Under the pieces are notes generated by a model. The model was given only the letters and a program-made list of their open reading frames with translations, was not told the origin of the DNA and searched no databases. From assembly GCA_017560765.1 (NCBI GenBank), contig JAFZEI010000040.1:1-62583 (forward strand): DNA of 62,583 nucleotides. The letters run 5' to 3'. Origin of the DNA: Clostridia bacterium. GTDB taxonomy: Bacteria > Bacillota > Clostridia > UBA1212 > UBA1255. The translations under genes and the position numbers were made by a program. Below, piece after piece: positions 44,697 through 53,874 of this stretch. Every line of letters begins with the position of its first letter. Positions within the stretch are counted from its first letter, which is position 1.

Positions 44697-46748
44697 TTAC
44701 AAAGACGATTTATATGCAATTGCGGATTGTCCGTAATTATATAAAGCGCGCGATATTTTTGCCAATGCCGTTAAAGAGCCATCTGAACCCGTTTGATTTT
44801 GCATAGAATATATATATGATTTTACACTGTATTTTACTGTTTGCACAACATTACCATCTTCAAGTAATTCAATTGTATAAATATCATTAAATCCCGTAGC
44901 ATAAATTGCATCAGACATATATTTATACTGTCCCGTAGATGAATTCAAACATTCAAACAATTCTTTGGAAACAACCACGCCGTTAACTCGTATGGCAACA
45001 TTAGACAAATCATTTGTTATAAAATTAACATATATATTATTTTTATAGTCACAATAAACACCCAAACCATTTATGAATGATGTTTCAGATTTTCTCTCAC
45101 CTATAACCCTGTCTGTTGCTTCCAGTATCTTGTATTCAGATGGAATCAATCCGCTTACATTGTTTACTAACTCATTCGTTTTATAATTTTTAAACTCTTG
45201 TGCCGCTGCACCGTATTCAAGTATATCAGCTAAAAATGTCAATATTAATTTATTGTTTGTTTTTGCCGACGTTTTTTGGCAGTATGTTTTTATACTGTAC
45301 TCCTCTAAAACGGAAAGAACTTCACCGTCAAAAATCAGTTCTGCCAAAATATTATCACCCATGTTTTGAGGAGCCACACCCTTATACGTAAACTTAAATT
45401 CGTTGGCATTTCCGGTTTTTATACCTTCTACAATCGTAGTAACACCATTTTGTGTAAGACGCAGCTTTGCAGCGTGATACTTTTCTGTAATATCTGCATA
45501 ATAATTAAGTGACAAGTCATTTCCTATCGTAAGCGTAACACCTTTTATCTTGCCGTATTCCTTACTTTGTAATTCTGCAGCTAAATCCTCTTCATAAGTA
45601 AGTACCGAAAGCTCAGGACCGTTTGTAAAAGCAAGTCCATTTGAAAATACTGAATTTTCAGCCGGATGAGATTCTATAAAAGCAAGATTATTTATAACCG
45701 TAGAACTTCCTACAAGTAAAAATTTTTCATTCTCATACCCTGTATCAGCTGATGTAATGCCAACTACAGAAGGATCATTCCACGAAATATCTGCACCGTA
45801 CCATTTTCCGTTTTCCATTTGTACGTAATTCCACATATGTCCGCCTACAGATGCACCGCTGTTTGCTGTGCCGTCAACAAGAACGCACGGAATTCCCACT
45901 TTGTCACACAGCACCTTAAATGCTCTCGAATATGCTTCACAAACAGGACCCATCGCACCTGTTCTGCCATACATGGCAGAAATACATTCTCTGCAACTTG
46001 CATCAATCGGCGACAAATCTCCGGATGAATTAAAACCATTTATCTTTGTAAGTACTTTATTAAAATATACAACTTTTTCCTTTCGTGTGCCATTTGACGG
46101 ATACTCTCCTGAAAGTATTTCTTCTATTCTGTTGTTAAGAGAATCAGCCTCGGAATCAATCAAGTCAGCAGAAGTATATGAAGCGGCACGAATATCTGAA
46201 GTTGGAGATTTTAAAATGATGTATTGTTTTGTAGTATAATAACCCACCGCTTTGTTTGTATTCGGAATTTTTCCAAGAGTATAACTTGTAACCCACGTTG
46301 TGGATATACCGCCTGAAAGCCAGAAAACCTCAGGATGATCTCTGTCAAAAGCACCATATACAGTATAAATATAATCACTAATCTCACTCGTTACAGAACT
46401 GATTTCGCTTGCAAAGCTTTGTGCCAAGTATTCAAAAAGTTCTTCGTTTGTAGCACCTGATTCATACGTGAAATTATACGGTCCGCCGGTAAATTCCGTA
46501 ACAAAGTGAACACTATTGCCATTGTTAAGAGTTTCATCAACTGCTGTCCTTAATGCTCCACCCTCAGCAGCATTACTTACCATCCAATTATACAAATCCG
46601 TAGCGTATTGCGGCAAAGAATCAACTCTGTCTATCCATTTCTCATAATGACCCTCTTTTAGAGTTGGTGACGCAGAAAGATTTAAAGGTAACGATGTAAT
46701 AATTAAACTAAATATCAAAAAAAATAAAACAAATTTCTTAAATCTCAT
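44697..46748 (-). CDS. Secreted transglutaminase-like protein with duplicated C-terminal domain
   Basis: This 683-residue protein starts with a signal peptide (MRFKKFVLFFLIF, cleavage near LSASP). The middle holds a transglutaminase-like fold with a plausible triad: Cys270 in VCEAYSRAF, His304 in GHMWNY and Asp320 in YGADISWND. Residues about 395-680 contain two diverged copies of a domain ending in YS-x-K-x-Y and YG-x-(S/A)-A. No sortase motif or anchor is seen. It may be a protease or crosslinking enzyme acting on cell-surface or wall peptides. The ATG at 46748 was chosen over 46757, which is too close to AAGGAG. Confidence 0.8.
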   Translation of the reverse strand: MRFKKFVLFFLIFSLIITSLPLNLSASPTLKEGHYEKWIDRVDSLPQYATDLYNWMVSNAAEGGALRTAVDETLNNGNSVHFVTEFTGGPYNFTYESGATNEELFEYLAQSFASEISSVTSEISDYIYTVYGAFDRDHPEVFWLSGGISTTWVTSYTLGKIPNTNKAVGYYTTKQYIILKSPTSDIRAASYTSADLIDSEADSLNNRIEEILSGEYPSNGTRKEKVVYFNKVLTKINGFNSSGDLSPIDASCRECISAMYGRTGAMGPVCEAYSRAFKVLCDKVGIPCVLVDGTANSGASVGGHMWNYVQMENGKWYGADISWNDPSVVGITSADTGYENEKFLLVGSSTVINNLAFIESHPAENSVFSNGLAFTNGPELSVLTYEEDLAAELQSKEYGKIKGVTLTIGNDLSLNYYADITEKYHAAKLRLTQNGVTTIVEGIKTGNANEFKFTYKGVAPQNMGDNILAELIFDGEVLSVLEEYSIKTYCQKTSAKTNNKLILTFLADILEYGAAAQEFKNYKTNELVNNVSGLIPSEYKILEATDRVIGERKSETSFINGLGVYCDYKNNIYVNFITNDLSNVAIRVNGVVVSKELFECLNSSTGQYKYMSDAIYATGFNDIYTIELLEDGNVVQTVKYSVKSYIYSMQNQTGSDGSLTALAKISRALYNYGQSAIAYKSSL

Positions 46749-46803
46749 AAAAATCATAGCTCCTTGCAAGAAAGTTCAATTAGAAATTTTACCACATATT
46801 CAT

Positions 46804-46831
46804 ATTATACACATTTAATTATGTTTTTCAA
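46804..46831 (-). promoter_or_regulatory. SigA-type promoter of the transglutaminase-like gene
   Basis: The minus strand reads TTGAAA, 16 bases, TATAAT, about 55 bases before the chosen ATG. Confidence 0.72.
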
Positions 46832-46842
46832 TCTTGATTTTG

Positions 46843-46851
46843 TGTTATAAT
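46843..46851 (+). promoter_or_regulatory. Extended -10 promoter of the patatin-AlaX-helicase unit
   Basis: The plus strand reads TGTTATAAT, an extended -10 box, about 30 bases before the patatin ATG. No good -35 is present, which fits an extended -10 promoter. It lies back to back with the minus-strand promoter. Confidence 0.55.
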
Positions 46852-46881
46852 ACTGATGTAAAAATTTTCTAAGGTGATAAT

Positions 46882-47802
46882 ATGAATGCAAATTCTACGG
46901 ATAAAAAATATACCTTTCCCCCTATTTCGTCAAAAAAATACAGTAAAATGTTACCGGACGGGACAGCACTTGTATTAGAAGGAGGCGGAATGCGCGGCTA
47001 TTATTCCGCCGGTGTGTTTGAAGGCTTTATGGAACACGGGATAATGTTCCCCTACATCGTAGGAGTTTCTGCCGGTGCTGCAAATGCATTAACATATATT
47101 TCAGGTCAACCAATGAGAAGTAGACAAATTGTGGAAAATTACGCAGGCTCACCCAAATATGTCAGCGTAAGAAATTTATTCAGATACGGCTCAATGTTTA
47201 ACAGAGATTTAGTTTTTCGTGCAATACCCAATAAACACGTTTTCTTCGACTTTAATGCTTTTCAGGAATGTCCTATCCGTTTTTTGACAGGTGCTATGGA
47301 TTGTGAAACAGGAGAAGCAGTTTGGTTTGATAAAAAAGAATTAACAAATCAACTTGAAATTACAGAAGCATCATGTGCAGTTCCAATGATGGCCCCAATA
47401 GTTCATTTTAAAGGTTTCAAGCTGCTTGACGGAGGCATTCCGGCTCCTATTCCGATTGAAAAGTCAATAAGTGACGGTAACAAATTCCATGTTATTGTTC
47501 TTACACAAAATAAGGGCTACACAAAAATGCCGTTCACTCAAACTTCTTTAGCGAAATTTCTATATCGAAAATATCCTAACGTAGTTAAAACTTTAATTGA
47601 GCGTCACGAAATATACAACAGACAACTCGCCCTTTGTGAAGAGTTAGAAAAAGACGGCAAAGCTATAATTATACGTCCTAAAGAGCCCCTTCAAGTTGGC
47701 AGAACAACACGTGATACAAAGCTCCTTCTTGAGCTTTATGACGAAGGACACAGAGAATGTAATGAAGTTATCGAGAGGATTATCAATCATGGAAATATTT
47801 AA
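46882..47802 (+). CDS. Patatin-like phospholipase
   Basis: A 306-residue cytoplasmic Ser-Asp dyad lipase. It shows the oxyanion loop LEGGGMRGYYSAGV, the nucleophile elbow GVSAG and the catalytic Asp in LLDGGIPAP. There is no signal peptide. Bacterial relatives (RssA/YjjU group) hydrolyse acyl groups from lipids, with unknown natural targets. Its end overlaps the next gene by 14 bases, so the two are coupled. Confidence 0.92.
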   Translation: MNANSTDKKYTFPPISSKKYSKMLPDGTALVLEGGGMRGYYSAGVFEGFMEHGIMFPYIVGVSAGAANALTYISGQPMRSRQIVENYAGSPKYVSVRNLFRYGSMFNRDLVFRAIPNKHVFFDFNAFQECPIRFLTGAMDCETGEAVWFDKKELTNQLEITEASCAVPMMAPIVHFKGFKLLDGGIPAPIPIEKSISDGNKFHVIVLTQNKGYTKMPFTQTSLAKFLYRKYPNVVKTLIERHEIYNRQLALCEELEKDGKAIIIRPKEPLQVGRTTRDTKLLLELYDEGHRECNEVIERIINHGNI

Positions 47803-48967
47803 AACTGATAAAATTTACGAAACTGACGGCCATTGTAAAAATTTCGAAGCAGAAGTTTTATGGTGCGAAGAGAATTCCGACGGAATGTTTGACATAATTT
47901 TAAACCGTACAGCCTTTTTCCCCGAAGGGGGCGGACAGAGCTCTGATGAAGGCACCTTAGACGGACAAGATGTTTTATTTTTACGTACCGAAAATAACGA
48001 AACAACAATTGTACACACAGTAAAAAATCCAATTCCTGTAGGAAAACTTGTTTACGGGGAAATTAATATGAAAGAGCGTTTTTCTCGTATGCAAAATCAT
48101 ACTGCGGAACACATTTGTTCCGGTATAATTTATTCTTTATACGGATTTAACAATATTGGTTTTCACATGGGACAGGACGAAATAACAATGGATTTCGACG
48201 GTCTTTTTACTCAAGAGCAAATTAATAATATTGAATTTCTTGCCAATGAAGCAGTTTATAAAAATGTTCCTGTTAAATTTTCATTCTGCAAACCTAATGA
48301 GGCCGATAATATTTCTTACAGAAGCAAGAAGAAAATCGAAACAACATTAAGACTTGTAGAAATTGAAGGAATAGATGTTTGCGCTTGTTGTGCTCCACAC
48401 GTTTCTCGTACAGGAGAAATAGGAGTTATTAAAATACTTGGTTTTCAAAAATACAAGGGCGGCACAAGAATCAGTTTGCTTGCAGGAGAAAGAGCATTTA
48501 ATGAATTAAATAAGCATTTTAATAATGTAAAAAAAATTACAAATTCTTTATCCTCAAACATGAATGATATTTGTGAAAGATTTGAGCAAATGCAAAAAGA
48601 GCTTTCCGAGGTTAAAATTGCAAAAACTGCTGCAAAGCAACAATACTACAGTCTTTTAGCATCAACATATCAAGATAATTGTAACGATAACATTTTATTT
48701 TTTGATGAAAATGCTACTGTAGAAGAGATGCGATTTTTCGTTAATTTACTTATGGCAAAAACAACCAAAATTTGTGCATTTTTTTCAGGTTTAGATGGTA
48801 ATTTCAAATTTATCGCAGGCTCGACAGGTGTAGATATGACAAAGATATCGCAAGCATTACGTACAGAATTGCACGCCTCCTGTGGCGGTAAAACGCAGAT
48901 GATACAAGGTTCTGTATGTACCGCTGCAAGTGAAATATATAATTTTTTTGAGAATGTACTTTTTTAG
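47789..48967 (+). CDS. AlaX-like alanyl-tRNA editing protein with DHHA1 domain
   Basis: This 392-residue protein resembles the editing half of alanyl-tRNA synthetase. It has an N-terminal beta-barrel (RTAFFPEGGGQSSD), the zinc and hydrolysis motifs HTAEH and CACCAPH, a coiled linker and a C-terminal DHHA1 domain ending CGGKTQMIQGS. AlaX proteins remove serine or glycine from misacylated tRNA-Ala. The ATG at 47789 follows GAGAGG; the frame is open further upstream inside the patatin gene but without a site. It precedes the pseudo-helicase by 14 bases. Confidence 0.9.
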   Translation: MEIFKTDKIYETDGHCKNFEAEVLWCEENSDGMFDIILNRTAFFPEGGGQSSDEGTLDGQDVLFLRTENNETTIVHTVKNPIPVGKLVYGEINMKERFSRMQNHTAEHICSGIIYSLYGFNNIGFHMGQDEITMDFDGLFTQEQINNIEFLANEAVYKNVPVKFSFCKPNEADNISYRSKKKIETTLRLVEIEGIDVCACCAPHVSRTGEIGVIKILGFQKYKGGTRISLLAGERAFNELNKHFNNVKKITNSLSSNMNDICERFEQMQKELSEVKIAKTAAKQQYYSLLASTYQDNCNDNILFFDENATVEEMRFFVNLLMAKTTKICAFFSGLDGNFKFIAGSTGVDMTKISQALRTELHASCGGKTQMIQGSVCTAASEIYNFFENVLF

Positions 48968-48981
48968 AAAGGAAAATTTTT

Positions 48982-51246
48982 ATGTTTAGCAGGATTTCAG
49001 ATTATTTTAAATATAAAAAACAAGAAAAAGAAGAATTTATTGCTGTTTTAGATAAACTTGTTCAGGATATCACTATTGCCGAGCAAGAGTTTTCTTCTAT
49101 ATTTTCACATAACAATTATATTGATGTCAGAATTATAAATAATTGGAAAAACAAATTTTCAACGCTTCACGACAATGCATCTTCTTATCTTGCCGGTGGA
49201 ATGATTGAGAAAAAAAAGCTTCCGTCAAAATACGAAGCACAATTAAAACGAATTGGCACGTTATACGGTTTAATAGACAAAAGACGCAAAGAGCACAACA
49301 AAAACTTACTTTCTGCCGGAAAAGCAGCTGCAGTTGATGCATTTAATAAAATTTGCCCGGGATACACACCTACAGAATACCAAATTAATGCAATATTGGC
49401 AGATGATAAAAGGATATTGATTACAGGTGCTCCCTCTACCGGAAAAACTACAGCACTTATTGCTAAATATGAATATTTAAAAAGTAAAGGACGTTCCCTT
49501 TTATATTTTGATGCATTGAGTAATGTTAAATTTGCAGATTTTTCTTTAGAATTACTATCAAAAAGCAAAGAAAGTATAACTTACAATCGTCCCGAAAAAA
49601 ACTTTCTGAATAAAATGATTATGCAATTTATAAAAGAAAAGCTAAGCGATTCAATATACAGAGGCAGATTAATCGACTACTATTTTAAATTCCATACACA
49701 GGGCAAAACGAGATTTGATTTTGACAGAGATGAAGATTATCAAAAATACATTTTACTCTGCCCTCCTGTTACATTAAAAGGCGAAAAAGTAAAAAGCTAT
49801 GAAGAATTGGAAATCGCTGACTTTTTATATTGTACAGGAATAAATTACGAATATAACGCGCCTTTTGCCAAGGAAGCCATGATAAACGGTGCTCGCCTAC
49901 GATATAAAGCAGACTTTACTCTTCCTGACTACGGAATATGTATTAACATTTATACTATGGACGACAGCGGAAACGCCCCATTTGAAGAAGACGGTATAAC
50001 CTCCGTGGATGGTCTCGGTAACGCAACAGCGGCACTTAATAACAGAATAGAAGAAATCCGAAACCTTCACAACGATGCAGAGATACCATTAATTGAATGC
50101 TATACCTATGAAAAAACAGCAGGAAATATGCTTCCGAGACTTCAAAGCGCATTAGCAAAATATAATGTTAATTTTAACGTAAAAAACGATGATGAAATTA
50201 TAAAATTAATACAAGATACAGACAAAGACTTTTTCTCAATAATAACAGAAAGTATACGTTTGAGTATGGAAACAATACTTGCTACAGGCGAATCCGAAGA
50301 AACAATCCTGACATTAAGTCGTACAAAAAGCAAGACTTCAGCGCCACTATACAAAAGACGTGAGCGCATACTGTCTCTTGTTTTACCCTTTTATAATTAT
50401 TATATCAAAAACGTGGAGTGGGACGATTTCAGGATTATACATTATGCAGCTAAGATGCTTCTGAATGCCGATAAGAACTTAGTTGATTCAATGTTAAATT
50501 GTCAATATCTTTTCGTTGATAACGCCGAAAGCTTAAATGCAGCCTCTTATCAACTCCTTGCAGCCATTGTTGAAAAGACTAATTGCAAAATAGTTTTTGC
50601 AGGTTGCGGATGGTTAAGCGCTGTAGGAATCAATGGTACAGATCCTGTATATTTTCAAGATTTCGGCAGATTTTTCCCGGGACATGATGAGATACTTTGT
50701 GATAAGACATTTAATATTCCCGGCGGTATTTATAAGCAAATGATGGACTTTGCTCTAAATGAAAGCGGAAACTACGAATACAGACCTGTATATAGTAAAA
50801 ACACGTCAATAAAAACAGAAATGACAAATAAAACGGCAACTGACTTTCTTAAACAACTTCTATCTGACAATACAGAAAATCCATCTATACTTGTAGCTTG
50901 TCGTTATGAACACGAACTTGAAGCAATAAATCAAACAATAAATGAAATCCGAAAAGATGCCCCGTCTTGCCATATATCAAGCAGTACAATACTTAATGCT
51001 TCCGGCAAATACAATATTGTATTGTGGGTAAGCACTCGTTATACAAATTTCGGATTCCCCGACGAGCGCATTTGTCTTAATAATATTTCTGATTTGATTT
51101 TGAGAAGACCGGACACAAACTTTTTCCTTGGAGAAAGGAATTTACTTTGTAAAGCTATTTCACTTACAAAAGAACGCTTTATTTTTATTTGTGATAACAC
51201 TGATGTTTCTGACTATATTGAAGAAATAATAAAAAATCCGGTATAG
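48982..51246 (+). CDS. Degenerate superfamily 1 helicase-like protein (helicase IV/UvrD-related)
   Basis: An intact 754-codon frame whose layout follows UvrD/helicase IV proteins: charged N-terminal region (1-120), Q-motif-like TPTEYQ, Walker A GAPSTGKTT (149-157), then a nuclease-like insertion (EELEIADFLYCTGINYEY). The remaining motifs are altered. The DEAQ/DEYQD box reads DNAE (513-516). The GDDWQSIY-type motif reads GCGWLSAVG. The EERRLFYVALTR-type motif reads GERNLLCKAISLTK. Helicase activity is therefore doubtful; nucleotide binding may remain. GAAAGG precedes the ATG. It is the last gene of the patatin-AlaX unit. Confidence 0.75.
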   Translation: MFSRISDYFKYKKQEKEEFIAVLDKLVQDITIAEQEFSSIFSHNNYIDVRIINNWKNKFSTLHDNASSYLAGGMIEKKKLPSKYEAQLKRIGTLYGLIDKRRKEHNKNLLSAGKAAAVDAFNKICPGYTPTEYQINAILADDKRILITGAPSTGKTTALIAKYEYLKSKGRSLLYFDALSNVKFADFSLELLSKSKESITYNRPEKNFLNKMIMQFIKEKLSDSIYRGRLIDYYFKFHTQGKTRFDFDRDEDYQKYILLCPPVTLKGEKVKSYEELEIADFLYCTGINYEYNAPFAKEAMINGARLRYKADFTLPDYGICINIYTMDDSGNAPFEEDGITSVDGLGNATAALNNRIEEIRNLHNDAEIPLIECYTYEKTAGNMLPRLQSALAKYNVNFNVKNDDEIIKLIQDTDKDFFSIITESIRLSMETILATGESEETILTLSRTKSKTSAPLYKRRERILSLVLPFYNYYIKNVEWDDFRIIHYAAKMLLNADKNLVDSMLNCQYLFVDNAESLNAASYQLLAAIVEKTNCKIVFAGCGWLSAVGINGTDPVYFQDFGRFFPGHDEILCDKTFNIPGGIYKQMMDFALNESGNYEYRPVYSKNTSIKTEMTNKTATDFLKQLLSDNTENPSILVACRYEHELEAINQTINEIRKDAPSCHISSSTILNASGKYNIVLWVSTRYTNFGFPDERICLNNISDLILRRPDTNFFLGERNLLCKAISLTKERFIFICDNTDVSDYIEEIIKNPV

Positions 51247-51266
51247 TTTAAATTAACTATACCGGA
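51237..51266 (-). terminator. Terminator of the AMP-ligase gene, overlapping the helicase stop
   Basis: A perfect 12-bp stem (TCCGGTATAGTT / AACTATACCGGA) with loop TAAATT is followed on the minus strand by TTTTTTATTATTTC. The plus-strand side lacks a T run. The hairpin includes the stop codon of the plus-strand helicase-like gene. Confidence 0.82.
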
Positions 51267-51272
51267 CAAAAA

Positions 51273-53543
51273 TCAAAGCTTATTACGCTGAATTTTACCG
51301 CTTATTGTCTTAGGAAGCTCTGTTTTAAATTCCACTATTCTCGGATATTTATACGGAGCTGTTTTTTCTTTAACGTAATTCTGAATCTCTTTTTTGAGTT
51401 CTTCTGTACCAACAGTTCCCTTTGTAAGAACAATGCTCGCCTTTACAACTTGACCTCGAATTTCATCAGGCGCTGCAGATACACCGCATTCAAGCACATA
51501 CGGCAGCTCCATAATAACGCTCTCTATTTCGAAAGGTCCTATACGGTAGCCGGAGGATTTGATAACATCATCTGCACGGCCAACGTACCAATAGAAGCCA
51601 TCTACATCTTTCCAAGCAAGGTCGCCCGTATGGTACATTCCGTCATGCCACACCTCTTTTGTTTTCTCGTCATTAAGATAATAACCCATAAACAAACCGC
51701 AAGGAACTTCTTTGTCAGTACGAACAATAATTTCACCCGTTTCACCGCAAGCTACCGGGTTACCGTCATGATCAACAAGATCAATATCATAAAGTGGAAC
51801 AGGTTTACCCATTGAGCCAAGCTTATACGTGTCACCGACAAGATTTCCGATTGTAAGCGTTGTTTCAGTCTGACCAAAGCCCTCCATAACTCTGAGGCCT
51901 GTCATTTTTTCAATCTGTCTGAACACTTCTGGATTAAGCGCTTCACCTGCTGTTGTAGCCTTCATTACAGAAGACATATCGTATTTTGAAATATCTTCTT
52001 TTATCATCATACGATACATCGTAGGCGGTGCACAGAAGGTTGTAATATTATATTTAGCGAATAAAGGCAATATATCGGCTGCATCAAAACGTTTAAAATC
52101 ATAAACAAATACTGCACCCTCGCAAAGCCATTGTCCGTAAAGCTTGCCCCAAAGAGCTTTTCCCCAACCGGTATCGGAGATTGTAAAATGAAGTTTACCA
52201 ACTTGGACACAATGCCAATATTTCGCAGTAATATAATGACCAAACGGATATCTGTAATCATGTAAAGCAATCTTAGGATATCCGGTTGTGCCTGACGTAA
52301 AGAACATAAGCATAGGATCTTTACCGCACGGTGAATCTTCTGTGCGCTCATATTTACCTGAAAAACGAACGTATTCACTATTAAAATCATGCCAGCCTTC
52401 GCGAGTTGCATCAATTAACAATCTATGCTTAACTCCGGGACATTTCTCACAAGCTTTGTCTATTTCTTCTTCAAGAATCGGATCATGAGCGCAAAGTATT
52501 GCACTGACTCCTGCCGCATCAAATCTATATGTCAAGTCATGCTCTTTAAGAAGATTGGTGGCAGGAATTGCTATTGCGCCTAATTTGTGTAAGCCAAGTA
52601 TTGCAAACCAGAACTGATACGTTCTTCTTAATATAAGCATTACTCTGTCGCCTCGTTTAATGCCTAAGGATTCAAAATAATTGGCACATTGAGAAGAAGC
52701 TCTCTTAATATCAGCAAAAGTGAATTTATGCTCAACTTTATTTGCATCAAGGTGTACCATAGCAACCTCATTCGGTTTCTTTTCTGCAAGTCCGTCTACA
52801 ATGTCAAATGCAAAGTTAAATTTATCATCATTAACAAATGAAATTTTCTTTAATAAACCATTTTCATCCTCAACGGTTTTTATGAATTTTTCAGCCAAAA
52901 GAGTGTCTGTTTTTGCAGCTTTAACTAATGTATTTGTAGCTTTTTCAACATTTACAGTGTTTTCTCCGGAAAGAACGACAGCAACAAATTGGCACTCACT
53001 GCCGTCAACAGCAATCATTCCGTGGGGAGTTGAACTGTTGTAGTAAATTGAATCGCCTTCTTCGAGAATTTCTGTATGCTCACCAACCTGAACTTTAAGC
53101 TTACCTTTTATAACAAAGTCAAACTCCTGACCTGAGTGGGTTGATAAGTGGATAGGTTTATTTTGCTGTGAAGCAGAGTACTCATACGTTACGAAATACG
53201 GCTCTGCCATCTTTGAACGGAACATAGGTGCAAGACTTTTAATATCTATTCCCTCTTCTCTGGCAGTAGGTGTTCCCTTACCTTTTCTTGTCACATTATA
53301 TGAAACAAGCTTTGCAGAAGAACCCTCAAGTAAAACTTTAATATCAAGTCCAAAAGTCAAAGAACATTTATGCAGGAAAGAAAAAGGTAAATCCTTTTGA
53401 GCATTTTCATAAGCAATATATTCCTCTTCTGAAACCTCGGTTTTCGCCGCCATTTCTGCAATTGAAAAACCTAACAGCTCGCGCATTTCGCGAATTCTCT
53501 GGCTGACTTCAGCCATCATGTTCATTGTTGTTTTTTCTTCCAT
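51273..53543 (-). CDS. XRE-cupin-AMP-binding fusion: acyl-CoA synthetase with N-terminal regulator
   Basis: A 756-residue fusion. Residues about 12-75 form an XRE helix-turn-helix. About 130-190 form a cupin (HSGQEFDFVIKG, then EEGDSIYYNSSTPHG). About 240-756 form an adenylate-forming ligase with FFTSGTTGYPK, GFGQTETT, YHTGDLAWKD and the C-terminal catalytic Lys in KTISGKIQ. It should activate a carboxylic acid as an acyl-adenylate and pass it to CoA; the acid is unknown. The ATG at 53543 has AGGAGA seven bases upstream. The frame stays open to 53717 but that stretch is the T-box leader RNA. Confidence 0.88.
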   Translation of the reverse strand: MEEKTTMNMMAEVSQRIREMRELLGFSIAEMAAKTEVSEEEYIAYENAQKDLPFSFLHKCSLTFGLDIKVLLEGSSAKLVSYNVTRKGKGTPTAREEGIDIKSLAPMFRSKMAEPYFVTYEYSASQQNKPIHLSTHSGQEFDFVIKGKLKVQVGEHTEILEEGDSIYYNSSTPHGMIAVDGSECQFVAVVLSGENTVNVEKATNTLVKAAKTDTLLAEKFIKTVEDENGLLKKISFVNDDKFNFAFDIVDGLAEKKPNEVAMVHLDANKVEHKFTFADIKRASSQCANYFESLGIKRGDRVMLILRRTYQFWFAILGLHKLGAIAIPATNLLKEHDLTYRFDAAGVSAILCAHDPILEEEIDKACEKCPGVKHRLLIDATREGWHDFNSEYVRFSGKYERTEDSPCGKDPMLMFFTSGTTGYPKIALHDYRYPFGHYITAKYWHCVQVGKLHFTISDTGWGKALWGKLYGQWLCEGAVFVYDFKRFDAADILPLFAKYNITTFCAPPTMYRMMIKEDISKYDMSSVMKATTAGEALNPEVFRQIEKMTGLRVMEGFGQTETTLTIGNLVGDTYKLGSMGKPVPLYDIDLVDHDGNPVACGETGEIIVRTDKEVPCGLFMGYYLNDEKTKEVWHDGMYHTGDLAWKDVDGFYWYVGRADDVIKSSGYRIGPFEIESVIMELPYVLECGVSAAPDEIRGQVVKASIVLTKGTVGTEELKKEIQNYVKEKTAPYKYPRIVEFKTELPKTISGKIQRNKL

Positions 53544-53582
53544 AACAATTTCTCCTATCCTTACAGATTTAATAGATAAAAT

Positions 53583-53868
53583 TAATTGAATAAAAAAGCT
53601 CGCCTCAAGTTTCTCTTGAGACGAGCAACAATAACGTTTCCCGTGGTACCACTCAAATTGCATTACAGAAATGCCACTCTGCAGACTCTGACAAGTCTTG
53701 TGCTTTAACGCAGCCATACGTGAATTCTTAATAGAAAAAAATCATTCGGAATCCAAGCTCGGAAGGGATAGGTTTATCAAGATTTAGAAATATCGATTCT
53801 CAGCATTCATCGACTCTCTGTGAATAACGAAATCTTAACCGTCTTCGTCATAGCCTTTTTATTCAATT
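53583..53868 (-). promoter_or_regulatory. T-box leader upstream of the XRE-cupin-AMP-ligase gene
   Basis: The minus strand holds a T-box leader: a lower stem with AAGATTT / AAATCTT, the stem I element AGAGAG (53819-53814), a hairpin TCGAT / ATCGA, and the T-box GAGTGGTACCACGGGAA (53654-53638). The terminator hairpin at 53598-53626 follows. Uncharged tRNA pairing with the T-box should prevent termination, so the gene is expected to be induced by amino-acid starvation. The specifier probably lies in GATAAACC at 53778-53771 but I cannot assign the codon safely (AAA is one reading). Confidence 0.9.
53598..53626 (-). terminator. Regulated terminator of the T-box leader
   Basis: Twelve pairs (arms GCTCGTCTCAAG and CTTGAGGCGAGC on the minus strand, one G-U) close a five-base loop, followed by TTTTTTATT. 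It lies about 55 bases before the ATG of the regulated gene. Confidence 0.88.
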
Positions 53869-53874
53869 GCCGAA

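Noticed and set aside
46015-46239. Short plus-strand frames opposite the transglutaminase domain
   Set aside because: They mirror the coding region of the catalytic triad on the other strand and have no initiation signals.
47696-47788. Longer start for the AlaX-like gene inside the patatin gene
   Set aside because: The added residues do not match the family, and GAGAGG lies just before the ATG at 47789.
53544-53717. Upstream in-frame extension of the AMP-ligase reading frame (58 codons)
   Set aside because: It translates the T-box, the terminator stem and the T run. A good ribosome binding site marks the ATG at 53543 instead.
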